A stretch of DNA of 64,000 nucleotides from Amycolatopsis sp. NBC_01480 (GCF_036227205.1 NZ_CP109442.1:4154001-4218000), one strand, 5' to 3'. Numbered from the stretch's first letter, positions 16,509-28,447 are shown. Notes: generated by a model not told the origin, from the sequence alone. Program-made: numbers and translations.

Positions 16509-17380
16509 CCACCGCAACCGCCACCGCACCCGTCAGCACGGGCTCACAACCGCCGCAGCGCAAGCCGAAGCGCCGCGTCGGGGCGGGCTCGCTGACCGTC
16601 GTCACGTGGGTGCTGGCCATCCTGTTCGTCTTCCCGCTGCTGTGGATGATCCTCACCGCGTTCAAGCAGGAGTCCGACGCCTACAGCGATCCGCCGAAGC
16701 TGTTCTTCAAGCCCACCTTCGACCAGATCTCCGGGGTGCTGAACGGCGATTTCCTGCCCTACCTCGGGAACTCGGCGTTCGTCACGATCATCTCGACGCT
16801 GCTGGTGCTGCTGCTGGGCATCCCGGCCGCGTACGCGCTGTCGCTGGCGCCGGTGAAGGGCACGAAGAACGCGCTGAGCTTCTTCCTCTCCACGAAGATG
16901 CTGCCGATCGTCGCGGCGATCATCCCGCTGTACGTGATCTCGCAGAACACCAACCTGCTCGACACGGTGTGGGCGCTGATCATCCTGTACACCGCGATGA
17001 ACCTGCCGCTGGCGATCTGGATGATGCGCTCGTTCTTCCTGGAGGTGCCGGGCGAGATGATCGAGGCGGCGCGGATCGACGGGGCGAACCTGCCGACGCT
17101 GCTGCGCAAGATCATCATGCCGGTGGTCGCGCCCGGGGTGGCCGCGACCGCGTTGATCTGCGTGATCTTCTCCTGGACGGAGTTCTTCTACGCGGTCAAC
17201 CTCACCGCTGCCCGGGCCGGCACCGTGCCGGTGTTCCTGGTCAGCTTCATCACCAGCGAGGGCCTGTACTGGGCCCAGCTGTCCGCCGCCGCGCTGCTGG
17301 CCTCGCTGCCGGTGATGATCGTCGGCTGGATCGCGCAGAACCACCTGGTGCGCGGCCTGTCCATGGGCGCCGTGAAGTAA
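16505..17380 (+). CDS. ABC transporter permease, MalG/UgpE type
   Basis: 291 residues with six membrane helices and the EAA loop EAARIDGANLPTLLRKIIMP in the second half. It starts with GTG overlapping the previous stop by four bases. It is the second half of the heterodimeric importer channel. The N-terminal 30 residues are rich in Thr, Ala, Lys and Arg and are probably disordered. Confidence 0.93.
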   Translation: MTTATATAPVSTGSQPPQRKPKRRVGAGSLTVVTWVLAILFVFPLLWMILTAFKQESDAYSDPPKLFFKPTFDQISGVLNGDFLPYLGNSAFVTIISTLLVLLLGIPAAYALSLAPVKGTKNALSFFLSTKMLPIVAAIIPLYVISQNTNLLDTVWALIILYTAMNLPLAIWMMRSFFLEVPGEMIEAARIDGANLPTLLRKIIMPVVAPGVAATALICVIFSWTEFFYAVNLTAARAGTVPVFLVSFITSEGLYWAQLSAAALLASLPVMIVGWIAQNHLVRGLSMGAVK

Positions 17381-17392
17381 GGGAGAGACACT

Positions 17393-18481
<1,089 letters not shown>

Positions 18482-18490
18482 GACGCCAGA

Positions 18491-18547
18491 AATCCGTCAA
18501 GGCCTCCTTACCCGCGTGCGACGCGGGTAAGGAGGCCTTGACGGATT
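18491..18547. terminator. Long GC-rich hairpin, family B copy 2
   Basis: Perfect inverted repeat with 27-base arms and a 3-base loop. The arms contain CCGTCAAGGCCTCCTTACCC, as in copy 1. It lies between the convergent ABC ATPase gene and the ferredoxin gene and is a likely bidirectional terminator. Confidence 0.75.
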
Positions 18548-18564
18548 CGCCGGTCCGGAAGTGC

Positions 18565-18759
18565 CTACTCCTGCAACGACAGGGCCTGGCTCGGGCAGAC
18601 GTTGACGGCCTCGCGGGCCTTGTCCACCAGCTCGCCGTCCGGCGTCTCGTTCAGCACGATGACCGTGCCGTCGTCCTCGCTCTGGTCGAACAGGGCGGGT
18701 TCGGTGAGCACGCACTGGCCGGCGCCGACACACTTGCCGGTGTCCGCGATGATCTTCAT
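18565..18759 (-). CDS. 3Fe-4S ferredoxin of the P450-partner type
   Basis: 64 residues. Cluster ligands are Cys10, Cys16 and Cys55 (followed by Pro56). The position of the fourth ligand in 4Fe-4S proteins is Ala13, so a 3Fe-4S cluster is expected. Length and motif match the small ferredoxins that pass electrons to CYP105-type P450s in actinomycetes. AGAGGAAG precedes the ATG. It is the last gene of a four-gene operon behind three P450 genes, and presumably serves all three. No ferredoxin reductase is encoded nearby. Confidence 0.95.
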   Translation of the reverse strand: MKIIADTGKCVGAGQCVLTEPALFDQSEDDGTVIVLNETPDGELVDKAREAVNVCPSQALSLQE

Positions 18760-18799
18760 GACTTCCTCTTCCTGGCTCGTGGTGGGAGCACTCTGATCT

Positions 18800-20005
18800 C
18801 TACCAGGTCACCGGCAGCCGGTACAGGCCATAGATCGACGCGTCCTGCTTGAAGGGCAGCTCTTCGATCGGCGCGGCCAGCTTCAGCCCCGGGATCCGGC
18901 GGAACAGGGTGTCGAAGACGATCTGCAGCTCGGCCCGGGCCAGGTTCTGGCCGAGGCACTGGTGCGGACCGAAACCGAAGGCGACGTGGTGGCGCGCGCC
19001 GCGCTCGATGTCGAGCTGGGCCGGCTCCTCGAAGACCCGCGGGTCCCAGTTCGCGGTGTACCCGACCAGCAGCACGCCTTCACCCGCCTTGATGGTGACC
19101 CCGCCGATCTCGACGTCCTCGGTCACGAACCGCGAGGTGGCCAGGTCGACGATGGTGAAGTAGCGCAGCAGCTCCTCGATCGCGTGCAGCGTCTTGCCGG
19201 GGTCGGCCTTGACCAGTTCGAGCTGCTCGGGGTGCTCCAGCAGCGCGACCGTGCTCAGCGAGATCATGTTCGCCGTGGTCTCGTGCCCGGCCAGCAGCAG
19301 CAGGAACGTCAGCCCCACCAGGCCGTCGCGGCTGTAGGTGCCCTCTTCCCGCAGCTTGACGATCTGCCGGCCCACCAGGTCGTCACCCGGGTCGGCCTCC
19401 TTCGAGATGACCAGGTCCCGCAGGTACGCGCGCACCCGGTCGGACGCCGCCGTCCGCTCCTCGAACGGCAGGTTCCGCTTGAGCAGCTTCGCGGTGTCCT
19501 TCTGGAACAGGTCGTGGTCCTCGTACGGCACGCCGAGCAGTTCGCAGATCACCAGCGAGGGCACCGGCAGCGAGAGCATCTCCACCAGGTCCACCGGGCC
19601 GGGGGAGGCGAGCATCTCGTCGATCAGCCCGTCGACGATCTCCTGGATCCGCGGCCGCAGCGCGTTCACGCGCTTGACGGTGAACTCCCCGAGCACCGCC
19701 TTGCGCGCCGGGCCGTGCTCCGGCGCGTCCATCGAGATCAGCGACCGCTCGGCCTGGTTGCGGCGGAAGGCGTTGCCGCCCTCGACCAGGATCGGGAACC
19801 GGTCGTCGAACCGGTCGGAGGAGAACCGCCGGTCGTTGAGGGCCGCGCGGACGTCCTCGTGCCGGGTGATCAGCCAGGCGTGCTCGCCGTTGGGGATCCG
19901 CACGCGGGTGATCGGCTGCTCCTCGCGGATCTGCGTGTACAGCTCCGGCGGTGCGAACGGGCTCGTGCGCGAGAGCGGGAACTTCACTTCTTCGATCGTT
20001 GTCAT
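18800..20005 (-). CDS. Cytochrome P450, CYP105-like (third of the tandem)
   Basis: 401 residues, soluble bacterial class I P450. Oxygen-binding I-helix motif AGHETTANM, the ExxR motif EELLRYF, and the heme motif FGFGPHQCLGQNLARAEL with its cysteine near residue 350 are all present. It ends with LYRLPVTW, a C-terminus shared by all three tandem P450s. Strong RBS GGAGGAGCG. It starts 10 bp after the preceding P450. CYP105 enzymes typically hydroxylate xenobiotics, steroids or macrolides; the substrate here is unknown. Confidence 0.95.
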   Translation of the reverse strand: MTTIEEVKFPLSRTSPFAPPELYTQIREEQPITRVRIPNGEHAWLITRHEDVRAALNDRRFSSDRFDDRFPILVEGGNAFRRNQAERSLISMDAPEHGPARKAVLGEFTVKRVNALRPRIQEIVDGLIDEMLASPGPVDLVEMLSLPVPSLVICELLGVPYEDHDLFQKDTAKLLKRNLPFEERTAASDRVRAYLRDLVISKEADPGDDLVGRQIVKLREEGTYSRDGLVGLTFLLLLAGHETTANMISLSTVALLEHPEQLELVKADPGKTLHAIEELLRYFTIVDLATSRFVTEDVEIGGVTIKAGEGVLLVGYTANWDPRVFEEPAQLDIERGARHHVAFGFGPHQCLGQNLARAELQIVFDTLFRRIPGLKLAAPIEELPFKQDASIYGLYRLPVTW

Positions 20006-20015
20006 CGCTCCTCCT

Positions 20016-21212
20016 TCACCAGGTGACCGGCAGCCGGTACAGGCCGTAGATCAACGCGTCGTTCTTGAAGGGCAGTTCGCCGACCGGGGCCGCCAGCGCC
20101 AGCGTGGGCACGCGGCGGACCAGGGTGTCGAAAACGATCTGCAGCTCGGTGCGGGCCAGGTTCTGGCCGAGGCACTGGTGCGGGCCGAAACCGAAGGCGA
20201 CGTGGTGGCGCGCGCCGCGCTCGATGTCGAACGCTTCGGAGCCGGCGAACACCCCGGGGTCCCAGTTCGCGGCGTAGGTCATCGCCACCACGCCCTCGCC
20301 GGCCTTGATGGTGACGCCGCCGATCTCGACGTCCTCCTTGGCCAGCCGCGTGGTGTTGTCGACGATGGAGAAGTACCGCAGCAGCTCCTCGACGGCGACG
20401 GGCGTCTTGCCCGGGTCCGCCTTGATCGCGGCCAGCTGCTCGGGGTGCTCCAGCAGACCCATGGTGCCGAGCGAGATCATGTTCGCCGTGGTCTCGTGCC
20501 CGGCCGCCAGCAGCAGGAATGAAAGGCTCGTCAGCGCCGTGTGGTCGTACGTGCCTTCCGCCTGGTGCTTGGCGATCTGCCGGCTGATCAGGTCGTCACC
20601 CGGCTTCGCCGCCTTCGCGGTGACCAGGTCGCCGAGGTAGCCGGTGACGTTGTCCAGGGCCGTGCGCCGGTCTTCCTGACTGGTCTTGCGGCTGATCAGC
20701 TTCTTGGTGTTCTCCTGGAAGAACTCGTGATCGGCGTACGGGACGCCGAGCATTTCGCAGATCACCAGCGAGGGCACCGGCAGCGCGAGCAGCTCGACCA
20801 GGTCGGCGGGCTTCGGGCCGGCCAGCATCTCGTCGATCAGCTCGTCGACGATCTGCTGGATCCGCGGCTTCAGCTCCGCGACCCGCTTGACGGTGAACTC
20901 GCCGAGCACCGCCTTGCGCGCCGGCCCGTGCTGCGGCGCGTCCATCGCGAGCATCGTGCGCTCGGACTCGGAGCGGCGCAGCACCTGGCCGCCCTTGACC
21001 AGAGCCGGGAAGGCGGGGTTGAACCGGTCGGCGGAGAACCGCGGGTCGTTGAGCACGGCCCGCACGTCCTCGTGCCGCGAGACCACCCAGGCCTGCTTGC
21101 CGTCCGGGATCCGCACCCGGTGGATCGGGTCCTGCTCCCGCGTCGCCGTGTACTCGTCGGGCGGCGCGAACGGGGAAGACCGGGCGATCGGGAGCTCTTC
21201 CATCGTGGTCAT
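20016..21212 (-). CDS. Cytochrome P450, CYP105-like (second of the tandem)
   Basis: 398 residues. I-helix AAGHETTANM, EELLRYF and heme motif FGFGPHQCLGQNLARTEL are intact. It is very similar to its downstream neighbour over the whole length (for example GPARKAVLGEFTVKRV in both), so the two arose by tandem duplication. They differ in substrate-recognition stretches such as the F/G-helix region (HEFFQENTKKLISRK against HDLFQKDTAKLLKRN). Ten bases separate it from each neighbour, consistent with co-transcription. Confidence 0.95.
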   Translation of the reverse strand: MTTMEELPIARSSPFAPPDEYTATREQDPIHRVRIPDGKQAWVVSRHEDVRAVLNDPRFSADRFNPAFPALVKGGQVLRRSESERTMLAMDAPQHGPARKAVLGEFTVKRVAELKPRIQQIVDELIDEMLAGPKPADLVELLALPVPSLVICEMLGVPYADHEFFQENTKKLISRKTSQEDRRTALDNVTGYLGDLVTAKAAKPGDDLISRQIAKHQAEGTYDHTALTSLSFLLLAAGHETTANMISLGTMGLLEHPEQLAAIKADPGKTPVAVEELLRYFSIVDNTTRLAKEDVEIGGVTIKAGEGVVAMTYAANWDPGVFAGSEAFDIERGARHHVAFGFGPHQCLGQNLARTELQIVFDTLVRRVPTLALAAPVGELPFKNDALIYGLYRLPVTW

Positions 21213-21222
21213 GGCTTTCCCC

Positions 21223-22440
21223 TCACCAGGTGACGGGCAGGCGGTGGATGCCGAAGATCGCGGAGTCGTGCTTGAACGCCAGCTCGGCGACCGGGGCGGC
21301 CAGCTTGAGCGTGGGGATGCGGCGGAACAGCGTGTCGAACACGATCTGCAGCTCCATCCGCGCGAGGTTCTGGCCGAGGCACTGGTGGGCGCCGAAGCCG
21401 AACGCGACGTGGTGGCGGCCGCCGCGGGTGATGTCGAGCTTGCCCGGCTCGGGGAACGCCTCGCCGTCGAAGTTCGCGGCGTGGCTCAGCCCCAGCACGC
21501 CCTGGCCCTCGCGGATGGTGACGCCGCCGATCTCGACGTCCGCCGTCGCGACGCGCGTGGTGGCGAACTCGGCGATGGTGAAGTAGCGCAGCAGTTCCTC
21601 GATGGCGTCGAGCGTCTTGCTCGGGTCGGCCTTGACCACCTCGAGCTGCCCGGGGTGCTCCAGCAGCGCGACGGTGCCGAGCGAGATCATGTTCGCCGTG
21701 GTCTCGTGCCCGGCGATGAGCAGCAGGAAGGCCATCGCGACGAGGGCTTCGCGGTCGTAGTTGCCCTCTTCGCGGCCCTTCACGATCTGGCGGCCGAGCA
21801 GGTCGTCGGTGGGGGCCGCCTCCTTCTTCTCGACCAGCTCGCCGAGGTAGTCGCGCAGCGCTTCCACGGTCGCCAGGCGCTCTTCGCCGGTCGCGTCACG
21901 GTTGAGCAGCCGGCTGCTGTGCGACTGGAAGAAGTCGTGGTCGGTGTAGGGGACGCCGAGCTGCTCGCAGATCACCAGCGAGGGCACCGGCAGCGACAGC
22001 GCCGAGACCAGGTCGGCGGGCTGGTCGCCGGCCAGCATCCCGTCGATGCACTCGTCCACGATCTCCTGGATGCGCGGCTGCAGGGCCTTCATCCGCTTGA
22101 CGGTGAACTCGCCCACCACGGCCCGGCGGGCGGGACCGTGCTCCGGCGGGTCCATGTTGATCAGCGACGGCTTGAGCCGGCGCTCGCCCGGCTTCTGCTG
22201 CTGCACGTTCCGGAAGAGGTTCGGGAAGCCGGGGTTGAACCGGTCGGAGCTGAACCTGGCGTCGTTCAGCATGGCGCGGACGTCCTCGTGCTTCGTGAGC
22301 ACCCAGGCCTCCTGGCCGGATTCGAGCTCGACGAGCTCGGCCCTGGCCTTCTGGAACCGCTCGTACGCCGGTGGCGGCGCGAACGGGTCGGTGCGCGTCA
22401 TCGGGAAGCTGGCGACTTCGGGTTCGGCAACTTCGGTCAT
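21223..22440 (-). CDS. Cytochrome P450, CYP105-like (first of the tandem)
   Basis: 405 residues. I-helix IAGHETTANM, EELLRYF and the heme motif FGFGAHQCLGQNLARMEL are intact; the alanine in place of proline before His marks it as the most diverged of the three. The N-terminus is a little longer. It is the promoter-proximal gene and faces the TetR gene across 205 bp that are clearly more AT-rich than the surroundings. That region holds an imperfect dyad GGAACGTATGT/ACTACATTCC that may be the operator. Confidence 0.95.
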   Translation of the reverse strand: MTEVAEPEVASFPMTRTDPFAPPPAYERFQKARAELVELESGQEAWVLTKHEDVRAMLNDARFSSDRFNPGFPNLFRNVQQQKPGERRLKPSLINMDPPEHGPARRAVVGEFTVKRMKALQPRIQEIVDECIDGMLAGDQPADLVSALSLPVPSLVICEQLGVPYTDHDFFQSHSSRLLNRDATGEERLATVEALRDYLGELVEKKEAAPTDDLLGRQIVKGREEGNYDREALVAMAFLLLIAGHETTANMISLGTVALLEHPGQLEVVKADPSKTLDAIEELLRYFTIAEFATTRVATADVEIGGVTIREGQGVLGLSHAANFDGEAFPEPGKLDITRGGRHHVAFGFGAHQCLGQNLARMELQIVFDTLFRRIPTLKLAAPVAELAFKHDSAIFGIHRLPVTW

Positions 22441-22645
22441 GTTCGAGTCCCCTTTGTGCGGTTTGAACCTGTACGGAACGTATGTGGAGGACTACATTCC
22501 GGTTCATTGGCCACGGTACCGAAGTGGAATATCTTCGTCCACTAGCAAAGGGGTGACGGGTCGTGTTCGCAGTACGTCGACCGCTGACCATGCGAGAATT
22601 CGGGCTCGTAGTGGATCCGAATGGGCTAGGCGGAAGGGCGGGGCC

Positions 22646-23278
22646 ATGAGCGCAGACCCCCAGATTCCCTTGAGGGCGGACGCGCGGCGCAACCGTGACC
22701 AGATCATCGCGGCGGCGCGGGTGATCTTCGGGGAGTACGGCCCCGAGGTGCCGATGGAGGAGATCGCCCGCTCGGCGGGGGTCGGCGTCGGCACGCTCTA
22801 CCGGCGGTTCCCCGACCGTGACGCTCTGATCCGCGCGGTCGCGGTCGACAACTTCGCCCGGGTGCTCGACGACGCGCGGGTGGCCATGGCCGAGGAGCCG
22901 ACGGCCTGGCAGGCGCTGGTCCGGCTGCTCTACCAGTCCGTGGAGCTGCACCTGACGATCCAGCTGGCGATGCTGTCGAAGAAGGCGCTGGAGATCGTCA
23001 AGGACGACCCGGTGATCGCCCGGCTGCGCGACGACCTCCTGGTCGAGGTCGACACCCTGGTCCGCGGCGCGCAGCAGGAGGGCGACCTGCGCCCGGACGT
23101 CGGCGCGGGCGACGTGGCGATGCTGTTCGCCCTGCTGCTACGCCAGATGGAGTCCCGCCGCCCGGAAATCGCGGAAGTCTCCACCGCCCGCTGCATCGCG
23201 ATCATGATCGACGGCCTCCAGGCCAACCCGGGCACCCCGCTGCCGGGCCGCGCGCTGGGACGGCACGACATCAACTGA
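22646..23278 (+). CDS. TetR-family regulator of the P450 operon (inferred)
   Basis: 210 residues. The helix-turn-helix is at about residues 32-58 (EEIARSAGVGVGTLYRRFPDRDAL). The C-terminal domain is of the usual ligand-binding size. The ATG follows a GGAAGGGCGGGG leader; longer readings run through the P450 strand. The divergent arrangement with the P450/ferredoxin operon suggests it represses that operon and responds to a P450 substrate or similar compound. Its stop overlaps the end of the next, convergent gene by eight bases. Confidence 0.9.
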   Translation: MSADPQIPLRADARRNRDQIIAAARVIFGEYGPEVPMEEIARSAGVGVGTLYRRFPDRDALIRAVAVDNFARVLDDARVAMAEEPTAWQALVRLLYQSVELHLTIQLAMLSKKALEIVKDDPVIARLRDDLLVEVDTLVRGAQQEGDLRPDVGAGDVAMLFALLLRQMESRRPEIAEVSTARCIAIMIDGLQANPGTPLPGRALGRHDIN

Positions 23279-23774
23279 GCCGGGGGACCACCCGCCGGAC
23301 GAAGGCCACCGCGAAGCCGCCGTACAGGGCTAGTGCCAGCGCGGGCAGCAGCCCGGCCAGGAACAAGCCGAGCCCGACGTCGACTTTGTCGAAGTTGATG
23401 CTCAGCGCCAGCGGCAGGACGACGAAGCTGAACGCCGTCTTGGCGAACCCCGCGAGCCAGAAAACGATCGCGTTCCGCCGGGCGGCGAAGCCGGCGTTCC
23501 GGTCGAGGTACCCGGACGCGACGTGCTCGGGCAGGCTCAGCACGATCACCGCGACGATGAACGCTTCGATGACGGCTCCCGCCTGCAGCCCGACCATCGT
23601 CCCGGTCAACGGGAGCCGCGGCGTCCACCGGACCGCGACGAAGACGAGCGCCACGGTCGTGACGATGGACAGCCCCAGCAGCCCGAGCCCGACGGGCAGG
23701 GCCGAGCGCCGGATCCGCGCCACCAGGTCCGGCGGGATCGGCTGGTAGGACACCGGTTTGCGGGCGCGGGCCAT
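23271..23774 (-). CDS. Four-helix membrane protein of unknown function
   Basis: 167 residues with four predicted membrane helices (about residues 28-50, 60-82, 103-127 and 134-158) and a basic N-terminus. I recognise no motif. Its 3' end overlaps the TetR stop. About 70 bp separate its start from the end of the truncated aldehyde dehydrogenase gene, which is transcribed the same way, so it may belong to the deoC operon's tail. Confidence 0.7.
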   Translation of the reverse strand: MARARKPVSYQPIPPDLVARIRRSALPVGLGLLGLSIVTTVALVFVAVRWTPRLPLTGTMVGLQAGAVIEAFIVAVIVLSLPEHVASGYLDRNAGFAARRNAIVFWLAGFAKTAFSFVVLPLALSINFDKVDVGLGLFLAGLLPALALALYGGFAVAFVRRVVPRLS

Positions 23775-23846
23775 CGTCGTCGTCCCCCCGGTCGTGCTTG
23801 GTCAACCCCGGCCCCGGCGCGTGCCGGGGCCAGGGCCTGCTGAACC

Positions 23847-24708
23847 TCAAACGCCGATCGGGTGCCAGACGGTCTTCGTCTCCAGGTACGGGCGCAGGCG
23901 CGAGAGGTCCGGCCGCACCGTCCAATCCGGTTCCGCGTCCGGAACAGTGAGGACCCGCTTCACCGTGCCCGCCGCCTCCTGGGCCAGCTTCACGCGGTCG
24001 GCGGGCGAGGCGCCGGTCGGGTCGAGGGCGTTGACGTCGCCGTGCGAGGCGAGCCAGGGGCCCAGCTCGGCGGCTTGGCCGGTGAGGATGTTCGCGACGC
24101 CGCCGGGCAGGTCGGACGTCGCCAGCACCTCCGAGAGGGTGATCGCGGGCAGCGGCCGCTCGGCGCTGGAGACGACCACGGCGGTGGAACCCGTGGCCAG
24201 CACCGGCGCGAGCACGCTCACCAGGCCCAGCAGTGAGGACTCCTGCGGCGCCAGCACACCCACCACACCCGTCGGTTCCGGGACGGAGAACGAGAAGTAC
24301 GGCCCCGACACCGGGTTCGCCGAGCCGAGCACGGCCGCGATCTTGTCCGTCCAGCCCGCGTACCAGACCCAGCGGTCGATGGCAGTGTCCACAAGGGACT
24401 CGGCCTTGCGGTCGGACAGCCCCTCGGACGCGGCGACCTCGGCGGTGAACTGGCCGCGCCGGCCCTCCAGCATCTCGGCGACGCGGTAGAGGACCTGGCC
24501 CCGGTTGTACGCCGTGGCGCCGGACCAGCCGCCGAACGCCTTGCGCGCGGCCACCACCGCGTCCCGAGTGTCCTTGCGCGACGCGTGCGCCGCGTTGGCC
24601 AGGAACTTGCCCTTCGGGTCGGTGACCGGGTACACCCGGCCGGACTCCGAACGCGGGAACTTGCCGCCGATGTACAGCTTGTACGTCTTGGCAACGGAAA
24701 TGCGCGAC

Positions 24709-24716
<8 letters not shown>
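23847..24716 (-). CDS. Truncated aldehyde dehydrogenase-like protein (no catalytic domain)
   Basis: 289 residues, against about 480 for complete enzymes. It aligns with the N-terminal NAD-binding part of the neighbouring enzyme: YIGGKFPRSESGRVYPV at the start, and GDVNALDPTGASPADRVK where the neighbour has ADVDKIAFTGSTEVGKLI. It stops just after this region, so the catalytic cysteine domain is missing. Coding quality is normal and there is no downstream remnant, so it looks like a maintained short protein rather than a fresh truncation. It overlaps the complete gene's end by eight bases. It may act as a partner subunit; activity on its own is unlikely. Confidence 0.8.
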
Positions 24717-26142
<1,426 letters not shown>

Positions 26143-26143
26143 G

Positions 26144-27118
26144 TCAGTCCACCGTCACGTAATCGGGGCCGCTGTAGTGGCCGTCCACCTGGGTGCGCCG
26201 CTGCAGCAGCAGGTCGTTGAGCAGGCTGGAGGCGCCGAACCGGAACAGGTCCGGGGTCAGCCACGCCTCGCCGGCCACCTCGTGTACCGCCACCAGGTAC
26301 TTGATCGCGTCCTTGGTGGTCCGGATGCCACCCGCGGGCTTGACCCCGCGCAGCTCGCCGGTCTGCTCGTGCCAGTCGTGCACCGCCTGCAGCATCACGT
26401 GGGTGACGGGCAGTGTCGCGGCGGGGGAGACCTTGCCGGTGGAGGTCTTGATGAAGTCGCCGCCGGCCAGCAGCGCCAGCCAGGACGCGCGGCGGACGTT
26501 GTCGTACGTCGCCAGCTCGCCCGTTTCGAGGATCACCTTGAGGTGGGCCGGACCGCAGGCTGCCTTGATCGCGCGGATCTCGTCGAACACGCTCATGTAG
26601 CGGCCTTCGAGGAACGCGCCGCGGTCGATCACCATGTCGACCTCGTGCGCGCCCGCTTCCACGGCCAGGCGCGTGTCGGCCAGCTTCACCTCGCGGCTCG
26701 TGCGCCCGGCCGGGAAGCCGGTGGCGACGCTCGCCACGTGCACCCCGCTGCGGCCGAGCGCCTCGACGGCGGCTTCGACCATGTCCGGGTACACGCACAC
26801 CGCGGCCACGCGCGGGCAGTCCTGCCGCTCCGGGTCCGGCCGCACGGCCTTGGCCGCGAGCCCGCGGACCTTGCCGCGGGTGTCGGCGCCCTCGAGCGTG
26901 GTCAGGTCGACCATGGAGATGGCGGTGTCGATCGCCCAGCGCTTGGCGTCCTTCTTGATGGAGCGGGTGGCCAGGCCCGCCGCGCGCTGCTCGACACCGA
27001 CCTGGTCGACGCCGGGCAGCCCGTGGAGGAACCGCCGCAGGCTCGCCTCGTCGCGAGTCACGTCCGCCAGTGGCGCCGGGGTGGCCGGCGCCGCTGACGA
27101 GCTGGTGGTAGCTGTCAT
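26144..27118 (-). CDS. deoC: Deoxyribose-phosphate aldolase
   Basis: 324 residues, a class I aldolase splitting 2-deoxyribose-5-phosphate into glyceraldehyde-3-phosphate and acetaldehyde. The Schiff-base lysine is in GGDFIKTSTGK, and the second active-site lysine is in GVKPAGGIRT. It is longer than the 220-residue E. coli type because of an N-terminal extension of about 80 residues, common in actinobacterial and eukaryotic forms. I chose the ATG beginning MTATTSSS; longer readings enter the next gene's antisense. It completes the deoxynucleoside route begun by deoA. Confidence 0.95.
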   Translation of the reverse strand: MTATTSSSAAPATPAPLADVTRDEASLRRFLHGLPGVDQVGVEQRAAGLATRSIKKDAKRWAIDTAISMVDLTTLEGADTRGKVRGLAAKAVRPDPERQDCPRVAAVCVYPDMVEAAVEALGRSGVHVASVATGFPAGRTSREVKLADTRLAVEAGAHEVDMVIDRGAFLEGRYMSVFDEIRAIKAACGPAHLKVILETGELATYDNVRRASWLALLAGGDFIKTSTGKVSPAATLPVTHVMLQAVHDWHEQTGELRGVKPAGGIRTTKDAIKYLVAVHEVAGEAWLTPDLFRFGASSLLNDLLLQRRTQVDGHYSGPDYVTVD

Positions 27119-27141
27119 ACCGGTGAGTGTAGGTGGGCCCC

Positions 27142-28423
27142 TCAGACCGCGGAGCGGAACAGCGGGGCGGGCGCCGCCGTCGCCGCCGGTGCCGAGGCCG
27201 GCGGCGGGGTGAAGGCGCAGAACTCGTTCACGAACGGGACCTGGCGCAGCAGCCTCTGGCGGGGGTTCGCGGTGATGTCCAGGGTCGCGACCGTGGTGAT
27301 CTGCCGTGGTGAGGCGGCGTCCTTGAACGCCAGCGTGTTGTACCCGGCCACGTCGCCCGCGTGGCCCCACAGCGTGATCGGCGTGCCGCAGATCGGGGTG
27401 AGGTCGAAGCGCATCAGGCCGAGTCCGTAGGCGTAGCCCTGGTTGACGCCGGTGGGGGTGTCGACGGCGGGCACGGTCGTCTGCATCTCGGCCAGCTGCG
27501 CGGCCGGCAGCAGGCGGCCGCCGAGCAGGGCGGCGAGGAAGCGGTTGACGTCCGGGCCGCTGGAGACGAGCTGCCCGGCGCCGAGGTAACGCGAGTAGTT
27601 GTACGTCGTCATGTCGGTGATCGGGTGCGGCAGCGGGTACGCCTGCTCGTAGCCGTGCGCGGCGGGCCGCGGGAGGAACGGGAAGTCTCCGGGCAGGAAG
27701 GTGCTGTGCAGGCCCAGCGGGCGCGCGATCCGCTCGTCGAGCACCCGCGCCAGCGGCTTCCCGGTGACCTTCTCGACCAGCAGGCCGAGAATGTTGCTGT
27801 GCCGATAGATACCAAACCGACCGGAAGCAAGCATTTGCGGCGGCCGGTCGCCTTGCCCGGTCGGCTTACTTCCGGTCTTTTTGTTATGCGGTGTTCGAGT
27901 ACGACCAGCCGGTGCCGGGCGCGAACAGCAGCGGCTGCGTGGTGCTCAGCCGCACCGACTCGGCCGGGTCGAAGTGCTCGAACCGCTCGGTGTCGAGTTC
28001 CGGCAGCGTCGCCCAGGTGTACGCGAGCGGCAGGTCGCGCGGCACGCCCGCGGTGTGCTGCAACAGCTCGTGCACGGTGATCGGCTGGGGGTAGGGCAGC
28101 AGGCCGGGCAGCCGTTGCTGCACCACGTCGTCCAGCGAAAGGCGGTGCTCGGCGACGAGCTGGAGCACCAGCGTCGCGGTGAAGGTCTTGGACACGCTGC
28201 CGACGCGGAACTGCCCCGACGGGTCCGGCTTGCCCGGCCGGTCGAGGTCGAGCCGGCCGCTGGACCCGCGCCAGTCCGGCGCCGCCGCGGCCATGCCCGG
28301 AATCCCGGCCGCGGTGGCCGCGTCCATGGCCGCCTGCCGGCGATCGACCGAGGCGTCGGCGGGCGCCGCGGTGACCAGCGCGGCGACGGTGACGGTGCTC
28401 AGCAGTGCGCGGAACAGGCGCAT
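27142..28423 (-). pseudogene. Serine hydrolase (beta-lactamase/DD-peptidase fold), interrupted
   Basis: Two reading frames together make one secreted serine hydrolase of the class C beta-lactamase/DD-carboxypeptidase family. The 5' part (27884-28423, 179 residues) has a signal peptide ending near PADA, the nucleophile motif SVSK, and the Tyr-Ser-Asn motif at its very end. It then hits a TAA stop. The 3' part (27142-27834) resumes at HSNILGLLVEKVTGKPL and carries the HAG motif near its C-terminus. Between them lies an insertion of about 86 bp (27803-27888) with a strong hairpin that shifts frame. Each half lacks essential motifs, so the product is probably inactive. Confidence 0.8.
27803..27888. 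other. Small hairpin insertion inside the serine hydrolase gene
   Basis: On the plus strand, GACCGGAAGCAAGC (27819-27832) pairs with GCTTACTTCCGGTC (27864-27877) with one mismatch. A nested GGCG/CGCC stem lies inside, and TTTTTGTT follows directly. This looks like a rho-independent terminator. The segment separates two halves of an otherwise continuous protein family and its exact ends are approximate. It contains no gene. It may be a miniature mobile element or a captured fragment; no terminal repeats or target duplication are convincing. Confidence 0.6.
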
Positions 28424-28447
28424 TTCTCATTCCCCCAGGAAGTTGAG

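Noticed and set aside
27803..27888. Integron attC-like site
   Set aside because: Neither end matches RYYYAAC/GTTRRRY convincingly and no integrase is present.
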